From CAVVEC01 sp963770485 (GTDB lineage: Bacteria; Acidobacteriota; Terriglobia; Terriglobales; Acidobacteriaceae), in assembly GCA_963770485.1 (NCBI GenBank), contig CAVYPX010000009.1:372001-436000 (forward strand): DNA of 64,000 bases, in the 5' to 3' direction. A program made the translations under genes and the position numbers. Numbering within the stretch: position 1 is the first letter of the stretch; every line of letters begins with the position of its first letter. Of the stretch, positions 25,443-33,489 are shown piece by piece. The notes under the pieces were generated by a model. It saw nothing but the letters and a program-made list of their open reading frames with translations, ran no database searches and was not told the origin of the DNA.

Positions 25443-25662
25443 AGATCTGTTCGCTGCTCAGGTCCACTTTTGGGCCTTCGGAAACAATGAGTGGAAATTG
25501 CACCCTTCTAGGCCGTGGCCGCTGACCTTGTAGAAGGACGCTTCTAACCCCAGCCAAAACCAACTCGCGGATGGAGTTTCCTCGCGCAGCCGCCTGCTCT
25601 TTTAGCTTCCGGTAGAGGGGTGCCGGAATGTCAACCGTGGTACGAACACATTCCTGCTTCAT
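25420..25662 (-). CDS. Ribbon-helix-helix-like antitoxin
   Basis: 80 residues. The N-terminus RTTVDIPAPLYRKLKEQAAA fits a ribbon-helix-helix DNA-binding motif; the C-terminal FPLIVSEGPKVDLSSEQIYE is the likely toxin-binding tail. It precedes and overlaps the PIN toxin, the standard operon order. Probably represses its own promoter. Confidence 0.83.
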   Translation of the reverse strand: MKQECVRTTVDIPAPLYRKLKEQAAARGNSIRELVLAGVRSVLLQGQRPRPRRVQFPLIVSEGPKVDLSSEQIYEHVEFP

Positions 25663-25768
25663 GAGGTAATTATTTCATGGATGCCATAAATATGGAAGAC
25701 GGCGCAAAACGTGCCGTGGACAGCGCAACGCAGTGAGCTCGCGGGGATCCTCGGTCCGGCGGGTTTTC

Positions 25769-25794
25769 TTGACATTCGTTGTCAAATATGACAA
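25769..25794 (+). promoter_or_regulatory. Promoter/operator of the HigBA-like pair
   Basis: A perfect TTGACA (25769-25774) is followed at once by the palindrome TTGTCAAATATGACAA (25779-25794; 6-bp arms). The palindrome covers the spacer and -10 area, as expected for repression by the HTH antitoxin encoded downstream. The -10 hexamer itself is not clear. Confidence 0.6.
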
Positions 25795-25830
25795 CATCGC
25801 GACATGAGGGAATGAAGTAGCGGACAGCCA

Positions 25831-26178
25831 ATGACTCGAAAGACACGGCCCGTTTCATGGATCGGGGCGGCACTGAAGGAATTCGAGACGTTCCCGGAAG
25901 GGGCCCGGTCGATCTGTCTGGCGGCCCTGACGATCGCTGCCGAGGGTGGAATGGCCGATATTGCGAAGCCGATGCAAGGCTTGGGAACGGGCGTATTCGA
26001 GATCGCGCTGCGGTTCCGGGGTGATGCGTTCCGCGTAGTGTACGCGGTGCAACTCGCCGAGGAAATCTGGGTGGTCCATACCTTCCAAAAGAAATCGACA
26101 CAAGGCATCAGGACGCCGAAACGCGAGATTGATCTGACTAAGGACCGTTTGAAGAGATTAAAGGAGATATTGCGATGA
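25831..26178 (+). CDS. higB: RelE/HigB-type toxin (Gp49 family)
   Basis: 115 residues. It starts MTRKTRPVSWIGAALKEFET and has the family core LGTGVFEIALRFRGDAFRVV and VVHTFQKKSTQGIRTP. HigB/Gp49 toxins are ribosome-dependent mRNases. The toxin gene comes first and overlaps the HTH antitoxin by 4 nt, the usual HigBA order. Confidence 0.9.
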   Translation: MTRKTRPVSWIGAALKEFETFPEGARSICLAALTIAAEGGMADIAKPMQGLGTGVFEIALRFRGDAFRVVYAVQLAEEIWVVHTFQKKSTQGIRTPKREIDLTKDRLKRLKEILR

Positions 26179-26498
26179 AGGGCGAAAAGCTGGAAGTGGC
26201 GCGCGGAAGCGGGAACGTGTTTCGCGATCTGGGGCACAAGAACGCGGACGTCGAGCAGTTCAAGGCAATCCTCGCGGCCGAAATCATCAAGGCGCTCGAT
26301 CGGGAAGGCCTGAGCGTACGCGCCGCCCACGGCCGCACCGGCATTGCGGCGGCCGACTTCTCGCGCATCCGCCACGCCGACCTGGGGAGGTTCACCGTTG
26401 ACCGCCTCATGTCAATCATCAACCGGCTGGGCTCGCGCGTCGAGGTGAAAGTCCGGGTGCGGAGCGCCGAACCGGTCGGACGCGGGGCGACGGCGTGA
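26175..26498 (+). CDS. higA: XRE-family antitoxin HigA
   Basis: 107 residues with a helix-turn-helix in the central part (REGLSVRAAHGRTGIAAADF and FTVDRLMSIINRLG). It matches the XRE antitoxins paired with Gp49-type toxins. It likely binds the palindrome at 25779-25794. Starts within the toxin stop region, indicating translational coupling. Confidence 0.88.
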   Translation: MKGEKLEVARGSGNVFRDLGHKNADVEQFKAILAAEIIKALDREGLSVRAAHGRTGIAAADFSRIRHADLGRFTVDRLMSIINRLGSRVEVKVRVRSAEPVGRGATA

Positions 26499-26653
26499 CA
26501 TCCGACCAAGACCCCCGCCCAAGCGAAGCTTGGACGGGGCACCCTCCAGAGCTAGATTATTGTCGATAGGCCAGGCCCCGCCAGCTTAAACGATGCTTGG
26601 ACGCTCGGCCCTTGTCCGGAACACGGGGGTGGTATTAGAGGCATACGGAGTGC

Positions 26654-26794
26654 ATGAAAATGGATTTAGATCTGAAGGATCTCCTTAAGCAGCATGACAT
26701 AGACCCGAGTCACGTTCTAGTCTTGCGGCACACTCCTCGCCCTCGCTCGGGCGGGCCATTCGTGGGCGACCGGCTCGACAGCCAGATCTCGTAG
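26654..26794 (+). pseudogene. Short gene fragment (GIY-YIG-protein N-terminus-like)
   Basis: A 46-codon frame whose first half, MDLDLKDLLKQHDIDPSHVL followed by VLRHTP, resembles the N-terminus of certain GIY-YIG nuclease family proteins. The frame then loses similarity and stops at 26792, so only a remnant is left. The surrounding 485-bp gap between the HigBA and RelE/ParE pairs shows no other gene. A tRNA D-arm-like string (GTAGCTCAGCGGTAAGC) sits at 26791-26807, without the rest of a tRNA. Confidence 0.35.
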
Positions 26795-26982
26795 CTCAGC
26801 GGTAAGCTTCGCCGCGATGACGAACGTCCAAGCTCCGCTTGGGCCAGGTCCCGCGCTTTTCGAGACCTGGGATTCCACAACGACAACCCGCCAGGACTCA
26901 AACCCTTTGCCCGCGGCAAGCCTCCAGACTTACACCCGCCCAACGGCGCCTTTCGGAGACGCATCCGTGCTACCATCAGCGC

Positions 26983-27171
26983 ATGGCGAAGTCGAAGAAG
27001 TTCGATTTAGAGAATCCCGCTCCCGTCGTCGATGATGAAGACGAGGAGACCCTGGCCGCCATTGACGAAGGAATGCGGGATGCTGAAGCCGGTCGAGCCG
27101 TGCCCGCGGAAGAAGTTCGTCGGCTCTTACCCAAGTGGACTACCGACTCCTCTACACGCAAAAGGCGCTAA
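26983..27171 (+). CDS. ParD/RHH-like antitoxin
   Basis: 62 residues, acidic in the middle (DDEDEETLAAIDEGMRDAEA) and ending with VPAEEVRRLLPKW. The phrase AIDEGMRDAEAGRAVPAEEV is typical of antitoxins paired with RelE/ParE toxins. The start at 26983 is chosen by homology. It overlaps the downstream toxin by 37 nt. Confidence 0.8.
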   Translation: MAKSKKFDLENPAPVVDDEDEETLAAIDEGMRDAEAGRAVPAEEVRRLLPKWTTDSSTRKRR

Positions 27172-27449
27172 GCGATCTGGCGGACATCATCGGCCACATT
27201 GCCGAAGATGACGCGGAGGTTGCGTCTCAATTCGGCAGTTCGCTGATCGAGCACGTCGAGCTGCTGACTCGTTTTCCGCGCATAGGTGGCCTGATTCGAA
27301 AACGGGCCCAGGTGCGCAAACTGCTGCACAGCCCGTTTCTCGTCTACTATCAAGTCCGCGAAGCCAAGCGCGAAATCGAGATTCTTCACATCCGACACGG
27401 GGCGCGGAAACCGCCGAAGTCCGAACTCCGCCCGAAACACCGGGGATAG
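27135..27449 (+). CDS. RelE/ParE-family toxin
   Basis: 104 residues from a GTG start: MDYRLLYTQKALSDLADIIG, then FPRIGGLIRKRAQVRKLLHS and FLVYYQVREAKREIEILHIR. This is the ParE/RelE plasmid-stabilisation fold. ParE-type members poison gyrase whereas RelE-type members cut mRNA; the sequence alone does not decide. It lies about 2.2 kb from gyrB. Confidence 0.87.
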   Translation: MDYRLLYTQKALSDLADIIGHIAEDDAEVASQFGSSLIEHVELLTRFPRIGGLIRKRAQVRKLLHSPFLVYYQVREAKREIEILHIRHGARKPPKSELRPKHRG

Positions 27450-27583
27450 CGGGATCCAGCCCCAGGTTCCGTGCTTCTTCGAGCCAGGTGCGGAATGCGG
27501 AGGACGACCCAAAGAAGACCAGCTTCAGCGGAATTGGAGCCATTAAAGGATCGCTGACGATTTCCGGGCCGGCGCGTGAGCGC

Positions 27584-28558
27584 CTACCCTTGGATTTTGT
27601 ACCTCACCTCCGGATACACCCGGTCGAACGCCACCCACGTCACGGCGATCACCACAAAGAGCAGCACGCTGCCTTCCGGACCCACGGAGCCCCCAGTCAG
27701 CCAGCGCGAACCGTGGAATGTAGACTTCATCAGATGTCCCGTGACTACCTCGCCGCTATCGGGCACGGAGTACAAGAAGCTTTCACTCCAATTCCAGGAA
27801 GAATGAAAGCCGACTGCGAACCACAAATTTCCTGTGCGCCGTAGAGTCAAGCAAAAGAAGAGTCCAATCGCCGCGACGCCAAGCAAGCCGATCCAGGTCT
27901 CGCCGGGATTCTGGAAATGTAAAGCCGCAAATAACGTGGACAACAACAACGCCGCCGGCCAGAAACCCATGCCCCGGGTCAAGGTGAATTGACTATAGCC
28001 ACGGGTTAGAAATTCTTCGAAGAATCCCACGACGAGAAACAACACTCCCCAAAAAGCTGCAAACTTGAAGATTCTCCTGCCGTGCAGAGCCAGGCCGGAC
28101 AACCTGAAGTCCCCGGCGCCATGAATTACGAGCAGCAGTAGGGTCAACGACACGATTCCCCATAGCGTACCCGCCCAGAACAGCTTTCCAAACGCGCCGC
28201 GGCGCGGTAACCCGTAGTCTCCAAACCGCCGTTTCTCGATCGCCGCCATAATAAAAGCCGGAACGAGAGCAGCGATCAGCAATTCCACTTCCCCGATCAT
28301 CTCCTGCCAGATTCCGTGCGCCCCCTTCGGCTGCACGAAGTTCATCAGACTACTCAGCAGAGAAAGAAGCGATCTCCACATGGCGGCATATAACAGAAAG
28401 CGCCATCCCGAGCGCAATCCGTCGGGGCCGAGGAAAGCTCTGTGTACTCGTTCCCCGAAGGACGGTGGCGCAGGCAACGATCGAGAATCAGGTGATTCGA
28501 CGTGCTGCCGCGGACCGATATCCAAATCGCCGGGCAGGTCTGGCTTTGGTTCATCCAT
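27584..28558 (-). CDS. CPBP-family intramembrane metalloprotease
   Basis: 324 residues with about eight hydrophobic segments. The CPBP (Abi/Rce1-like) motifs are present: FFEEFLTRGYSQ (EExxxR), TLFAALHFQNPG (the catalytic His region) and VGFHSSWNW. These enzymes cleave substrates within the membrane; bacterial roles include peptide maturation and self-immunity. It diverges from the next gene with a 43-bp gap. Confidence 0.9.
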   Translation of the reverse strand: MDEPKPDLPGDLDIGPRQHVESPDSRSLPAPPSFGERVHRAFLGPDGLRSGWRFLLYAAMWRSLLSLLSSLMNFVQPKGAHGIWQEMIGEVELLIAALVPAFIMAAIEKRRFGDYGLPRRGAFGKLFWAGTLWGIVSLTLLLLVIHGAGDFRLSGLALHGRRIFKFAAFWGVLFLVVGFFEEFLTRGYSQFTLTRGMGFWPAALLLSTLFAALHFQNPGETWIGLLGVAAIGLFFCLTLRRTGNLWFAVGFHSSWNWSESFLYSVPDSGEVVTGHLMKSTFHGSRWLTGGSVGPEGSVLLFVVIAVTWVAFDRVYPEVRYKIQG

Positions 28559-28601
28559 ATTTTATTCAGGCATGCGGAAGTTTCCCTTACAGTCCCCGGT
28601 C

Positions 28602-29864
28602 ATGGTAAAACACTCGGGCTTCCCTTTGATGGGCAAATTTCTTACGCACGAGCGGTTCGGCGAGCCGCAAGTCTTGGCGGGGCTGTTGCTCTTGCTGTTC
28701 CTGGCGCAGTGCGTATGGCTGCTGGCCCGTGGCACCAGGCCGCTCGACGTGAACTCCACCGACCTTTTCCGCGTGCAGGAGGGACTGTCACAGTGGCGCG
28801 GGGAAGCAGTAGCGGGAACTCCTTCCTCAGAGCGGATGGAGGCGGGGATCTCCGCTCCGCCGGAGGTCGAGCAGAACGATGGCTATGATCCCAATCACTC
28901 CCCGCTCTGGTACTTGCTGGCCTCGGCGCCGCTGCTCGGCTGGTCGGGGTCGTCGCAGGAGAATTCGCTGCGCTACTGGGGATGGCTGGCGCGGGCACCT
29001 TACCTTGTGTTTGGTGTGCTGCTCGGGGCGTCGGTGTGGTACGTCGCACGCCGCCTCTATGGCAACGCTGGCGGTTACATTGCGCTCGCGCTGTACTGCT
29101 TCTCGCCGGCCATCATCCGCTCCAGCACGCTATGGTCTGCCCAGCCGGAGATGGGCGCAGCCTGGGGGACGTTCGGCGCTATCTTTACCGCCATCGCCGT
29201 AGCTCACACTCTGTATGCCCCGCGCGAGGTCGTGTTGTGGAACTGGCGCCGTATTCTTTTACTGGGTCTTTCACTCGCGCTGGCGATCGGTTCCCAGTTT
29301 TCCCTGATCATGCTGGTTCCCGTCGCGCTCGGGTTCATGCTCTACCTTGCGCCGGCTAGGCGGAGGGCCGCTCTGGCTATCTGGGCAGCAGCCTGTGGGG
29401 TGGCTGTGATCCTTCTGTATGCCTCGTACGGCTTCCACCCCAGTGCTTTTTGGCACGGCATGCGTCACGCCAGCTTTTTTGGCATCACTTGGAAAGCATT
29501 TCGCATGCCGGGAGCCTACGCGCGAGTTCTGGAGCAGCTGGGACAAACCGGCCCCGCCGCGCTGGTGGCGATCCCGGCCGCCTCGATCGTCTACCTTACG
29601 TGGAGGCGATCAAGGTATTTTGGCAATACCGCGCCGTTGCTGATCGCAGTGCTGTTCCTGATGATGGGATTGGGCGCGCCGCACTATCCGGGTCTGGGAT
29701 TCCAACTCATGGCGGTACCGTTCGTGTTTGTCTTTGTGGCAGGGATCGCCGCCGACCTGCTGGAAACCCCGCAGCGCCCTCTGGTGGCGGCGAGTGTCTG
29801 GGGGCTTCTGTTGGCAAATGCGCTATGGAACCTTTGGCAACTGGCGCGGGTAGGACGCGGATGA
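28602..29864 (+). CDS. Multi-span membrane protein, ArnT/PMT-like glycosyltransferase candidate
   Basis: About 420 residues with roughly ten hydrophobic helices. The segment NDGYDPNHSPLWYLLASAPL resembles the luminal motif of PMT/ArnT-type (GT-C) glycosyltransferases, and the helices that follow fit that fold. An early DVNSTD could provide the acidic catalytic residue. The start could be 28572, 28602 or 28629. The donor and acceptor are unknown. Confidence 0.6.
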   Translation: MVKHSGFPLMGKFLTHERFGEPQVLAGLLLLLFLAQCVWLLARGTRPLDVNSTDLFRVQEGLSQWRGEAVAGTPSSERMEAGISAPPEVEQNDGYDPNHSPLWYLLASAPLLGWSGSSQENSLRYWGWLARAPYLVFGVLLGASVWYVARRLYGNAGGYIALALYCFSPAIIRSSTLWSAQPEMGAAWGTFGAIFTAIAVAHTLYAPREVVLWNWRRILLLGLSLALAIGSQFSLIMLVPVALGFMLYLAPARRRAALAIWAAACGVAVILLYASYGFHPSAFWHGMRHASFFGITWKAFRMPGAYARVLEQLGQTGPAALVAIPAASIVYLTWRRSRYFGNTAPLLIAVLFLMMGLGAPHYPGLGFQLMAVPFVFVFVAGIAADLLETPQRPLVAASVWGLLLANALWNLWQLARVGRG

Positions 29865-29997
29865 CGAGAATCTCACCCGCTGGGTGATCTGATCCAAAGT
29901 GCGAGGGCCGCACTCGCCGGCCTCCTGCGCAAAGAGTGCAAAACATTGCGTATCGCTTCCGCCTTATCTTGCCCGCACGAAAACAATTTACAAGTGT

Positions 29998-30029
29998 TTG
30001 ACAAGCGCGCGACGTTCGAGAGCTAAACT
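29998..30029 (+). promoter_or_regulatory. Candidate promoter with perfect -35
   Basis: Perfect TTGACA at 29998-30003 with TAAACT at 30024-30029. The spacing is 20 bp, longer than ideal, so support is moderate at best. It is 75 bp upstream of the next start. Confidence 0.3.
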
Positions 30030-30104
30030 GTGCGCGGCAGGCAAGTGGTGATTCCGGCACAGATTCCACAATCACTCATCAGCTGCATACTGGGAGGCCA
30101 TCAT

Positions 30105-31322
30105 ATGAAGAATGAAGATATTCATTTTTCTTTGTCATCGAGAACAACTGCGCGGTTTGCGGAAACCGAGTGTAGGTCTCAAACCCGAGGCAACCCAGGG
30201 CGCAGCATACTTGCAGGGGCGGCCTTAGTTTGCTTTTCGTGCCTAGCGGCGCCATCGCTAGCGCGGGCGCAAGATTCTCCCCCGGTTGGCCAGGGTTTCG
30301 TCGTAGAGGACAAGTTCGGAGGCGAGATACTGGGCTACGATGTCGATCGCGACGGTAGCGAAGGCATGCTGAGCGAATATGTGTTGTTGCAAGATGGCAA
30401 TTTGCTTATCGCCACAGAGACCTTCGATCAGAAGAGGGGCAAAATCATCAAGGTTGTCGAAAAGAAGACGGAAACGCAGGACAATTTCGTGACATGGGGA
30501 GTGGTGGGAAGCCACATCGGCCTTCGGGAATATGACCAGGTAAAGGGCATCTACGTTGATAAGCGGACGTTCAATATTCTTAATCCCCTCGAGGGTAACA
30601 AATTCACCGGGAAGTGGACGCCCCCCGTTGACGGCAAGACACAACTGCTGGAAGACGTAGAAGGGGACCAGGGAACGCCCAACGTCGCAGGCATGGTCTC
30701 TCCGTACGCTTGTTGTAGTCGGTTTGTATTTGAGTCGGACGTAGCAGCCAATACGTTCGGAAAGAAAGTGAACCTGACAGACCCCATCTTTACCGGTGGC
30801 GTTCCCCCGTTGCTGGCATGGAACAGCAAGATGCAGCGGGCAGTTCTGGCTCAAGCGCAGGGTGCTCCGTTCACCGTGCCCGAAATTGCCCTGGTCAATC
30901 TCACGAACGGCAAGATTGTCGAATTTACCGGTCTGGGCTACGGGTACGTCAACGGGCTTGCGGTTGACTCGGCCACCGGCGTCGCCTGTACAACCACCGA
31001 AACCGACAACAGCGCTGAGTTTTACAATCTCAAGAAGCAAACCGGTATCATCGTGACGCTGCCCAACATCGGACAGTATTCCGGCGCAACGGTTGCGAAC
31101 GATCCGGTCAACAAGCTCTTCCTCATCACCCACCCGGTGCCCGCCTCCAACGGCGAGATCCACGTCTATGACGAGAAAGGCAACTTGATCGAGTCGCTTC
31201 CTAACTTCCCTCTGGGGCCTGGAGGAGCCTACATCGCGCTGGACCCCAGCAAGCGAACCGGGTTTGTGCTAGCGCCTGGGTCCAACCGAAACCTGTCCGG
31301 ACTGCAGTCCTTCACTTACTGA
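30105..31322 (+). CDS. Secreted beta-propeller-like protein
   Basis: 405 residues. A signal peptide (GAALVCFSCLAAPSLARAQ) is followed by repeating beta-strand segments such as PEIALVNLTNGKIVEFTG, NGLAVDSATGVACTTTE and GEIHVYDEKGNLIESLPNFP, typical of a propeller (SMP-30/NHL-like by feel). No catalytic residues are evident. The start at 30105 follows GGGAGG. Substrate unknown. Confidence 0.65.
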   Translation: MKNEDIHFSLSSRTTARFAETECRSQTRGNPGRSILAGAALVCFSCLAAPSLARAQDSPPVGQGFVVEDKFGGEILGYDVDRDGSEGMLSEYVLLQDGNLLIATETFDQKRGKIIKVVEKKTETQDNFVTWGVVGSHIGLREYDQVKGIYVDKRTFNILNPLEGNKFTGKWTPPVDGKTQLLEDVEGDQGTPNVAGMVSPYACCSRFVFESDVAANTFGKKVNLTDPIFTGGVPPLLAWNSKMQRAVLAQAQGAPFTVPEIALVNLTNGKIVEFTGLGYGYVNGLAVDSATGVACTTTETDNSAEFYNLKKQTGIIVTLPNIGQYSGATVANDPVNKLFLITHPVPASNGEIHVYDEKGNLIESLPNFPLGPGGAYIALDPSKRTGFVLAPGSNRNLSGLQSFTY

Positions 31323-31582
31323 CGGGCGGAAAGGGGCGTGTCTGGGCCGCGGCTCGAACCAGGAGGTTCTAGTGGTCGGGCTGGAGGCCAAGTCGCACAC
31401 CTCCGGTAACCACCGATTGTGTGACTAAAGAAAATAGAGGTGTATGCCTTTCCTCGGCTACACTGGCTGAAATCGAAGGGATTCTTTAACTTGCGAAAGC
31501 TGTGAGCCTCAATTTTCGGTGCAACTTTGGCCCGGCTGAAGGGTTCTAATTCTACAAGGGTTGGTGTACTCGGGGGTGCTCT

Positions 31583-32329
31583 ATGGGTCCAAAACCAGAG
31601 TATGATAGTGTTGTGAAAACGCTGAATCGGTCGACAGGCGCGGCTTTCAAGTGGGTGGTTTGCGGACTTCTTTTTTTGGCATGGCTAGGCTTGCCGGCGG
31701 CAACCGCACAAATTAATGCTGCGCCTCCCTCGGTTACCTCCATGGGATTTGGGGGGCGCGCTATTAATGGAACGCCTCCCAGCGTGACCTCTCTTGGGCG
31801 GCGCGGTTACACTTCCGGTTTCAATCGAGCGTTCCCCAACAGCCGACCGTTGTTTGGCGGCAACCGCCGTCGCCACCGCGACGGATTTTATCCGTGGGGA
31901 GGCGTTTACGCAGTTCCATCCTACGGGTACTACGACGACGCGGATAACTCTGCGAACGATTCGTCTGGCGACCAGTACAACGGCGGACCAACGATTTTTG
32001 ACCGCCGCGGTTCCGGGACCGCGCCCCGTCCGCCAGCCTCCTACGGTGATGACATGGCTAACCGCAGGCCACCGGAATCATCTTCTGAGCCAGCCACGCA
32101 ATCCGACGCCGCACCGGTCGCTGGTCAAAACCCGACGGTGCTGGTGTTCAAAGACGGCCATCAAGTTGAGGTCGAGAACTACGCGATTGTGGGAAGCACG
32201 CTCTACGATTTGACCGAGGGGCGCAGCCACAAGATCGCGTTGGCAGACCTTGATCTAACTGCGACGTCCAAGCAGAACGAAGAGCGTGGAACTGATTTTC
32301 AACTTCCCGCAAGTTCCGAAGCAAACTAA
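31583..32329 (+). CDS. Secreted protein with shared C-terminal beta-domain (paralog 1)
   Basis: 248 residues. Signal/anchor segment KWVVCGLLFLAWLGLPAATA, then two PPSVTS repeats, then a Gly/Arg/Tyr-rich low-complexity region. The C-terminal 60 residues (PTVLVFKDGHQVEVENYAIV and onward) match the C-terminus of the next gene. The stop is 3 nt before that gene starts, so they are co-transcribed. Function unknown. Confidence 0.7.
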   Translation: MGPKPEYDSVVKTLNRSTGAAFKWVVCGLLFLAWLGLPAATAQINAAPPSVTSMGFGGRAINGTPPSVTSLGRRGYTSGFNRAFPNSRPLFGGNRRRHRDGFYPWGGVYAVPSYGYYDDADNSANDSSGDQYNGGPTIFDRRGSGTAPRPPASYGDDMANRRPPESSSEPATQSDAAPVAGQNPTVLVFKDGHQVEVENYAIVGSTLYDLTEGRSHKIALADLDLTATSKQNEERGTDFQLPASSEAN

Positions 32330-32332
32330 CAC

Positions 32333-33040
32333 ATGTTCCGGTGGCTGATTCTCGTGCTCCTGGCGTTGGCGCCTCTCGTGCCGGCCTCACTAGCGCAGAT
32401 GCGCGGCGGTGGCATGGCTCCACTGCCTCACGTCACACCGGGATTCGCGCAGAGCATCAGGTTTCCTGGACACCCCAGAGGTCGTGGTTTTGCTCGCGGC
32501 CGATATTATCTGGGAGATCCGTTCTTTTACTCCGACTATGATTCTGGATCGCTCGCGTACGACGTTCCACCCCCGCCGCTGATTATTATGCAGTCGGCCT
32601 CCGCGGAGAGCGCGCCGGAAACGAAATCGGAGCCCCTGTTGATCGAGTGGCACAGCGACCGCTATGTGCGTTTTGGTGGCGGGCACGAATCTGCAACCGG
32701 CATGCAAAATACCGCTCCCGACTATGCGGAAGCCGTGGCCACGCGTTCGTTCCCGTTGACCAGAACCGGGGCAGGCTCGGTAAATCCGGGACAATCAGAA
32801 GCTGTTGAGCTTATGCCGGTGGTTCTCGTTTATCGCGATGGCCGCCAAGAAGAAGTTTCCAATTACGCCATCGTGAGCGGTGTCCTCTATGCTCGGGGTA
32901 ATTACTGGCAAGACGGATACTGGAGGAAAAACATTCAGCTCGCCACGCTCAACATTCCCGCTACCATGAAAGCCAATCAGGACAGCGGCGTGAAATTCGT
33001 TCTACCGTCCGGGCCGAATGATGTCGTTACCAGGCCGTAA
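32333..33040 (+). CDS. Secreted protein with shared C-terminal beta-domain (paralog 2)
   Basis: 235 residues. A signal peptide (FRWLILVLLALAPLVPASLA) is followed by a Gly/Arg-rich segment and a C-terminal domain, PVVLVYRDGRQEEVSNYAIV and onward to GVKFVLPSG, homologous to that of the preceding gene. A tandem duplication with diverged low-complexity N-terminal parts. Possibly envelope-associated; this is inference from the signal peptides. Confidence 0.7.
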   Translation: MFRWLILVLLALAPLVPASLAQMRGGGMAPLPHVTPGFAQSIRFPGHPRGRGFARGRYYLGDPFFYSDYDSGSLAYDVPPPPLIIMQSASAESAPETKSEPLLIEWHSDRYVRFGGGHESATGMQNTAPDYAEAVATRSFPLTRTGAGSVNPGQSEAVELMPVVLVYRDGRQEEVSNYAIVSGVLYARGNYWQDGYWRKNIQLATLNIPATMKANQDSGVKFVLPSGPNDVVTRP

Positions 33041-33063
33041 TCCGTTTTTCTTGGGGCGCGTCT

Positions 33064-33246
33064 CTATCCCATGGTCGACCAGCAAAGCAGCCCGATTTTG
33101 TTGAAGTGCGCGATCCCAGTGAATGCGAACATAACCGCCAGCGCGTAATGTGCCGAGTCACGCCGCGTGGCGAGCGCGCTGACTCCCACCGCCCCGAGGC
33201 CACGCAAGACCAGCCACGATGTAAACAACACAATCAGCACAGCCAT
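33064..33246 (-). pseudogene. Truncated DoxX-like membrane protein
   Basis: 60 residues with the typical start of an acidobacterial DoxX-like protein (FTSWLVLRGLGAVGVSALAT, then YALAVMFAFTGIAHF) but it ends right after HFNKIG, where the family normally continues for two more helices. Probably a gene remnant. It occupies most of the 450-bp gap before gyrA; the remainder holds the gyrA leader. Confidence 0.45.
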
Positions 33247-33401
33247 AGATCACGGATGTCTCAGATGTCGACTGCGTTTTGAGGATTCAATTGCGGATCC
33301 ATTGGCCTTCCGCGCCGTGCGGTATCCTAAAGTCGCGCAGACTGTACCTCTCTGGTCATCTGCGATGATCTGGTTCGGTTCTCCAGCACGCTCTTTCATG
33401 A

Positions 33402-33407
33402 TATAAT
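33402..33407 (+). promoter_or_regulatory. Candidate gyrA -10 box
   Basis: Perfect TATAAT about 83 nt upstream of the gyrA ATG. The hexamer at 17-bp spacing (TTCTCC) is a poor -35. Just before gyrA lies an AGCTAAGAGC-type repeat copy (33463-33489). Confidence 0.4.
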
Positions 33408-33489
33408 TGTAGCTACACGAGAGCCACTTAACATCCTGTAAATGCAATCATTTACGCTAAAAGCTGATAGCTAGGAGCCAAGAGCTTTT

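Noticed and set aside
26791..26900. tRNA gene
   Set aside because: Only a D-arm-like string is present; no anticodon stem, acceptor pairing or CCA-side match could be built.
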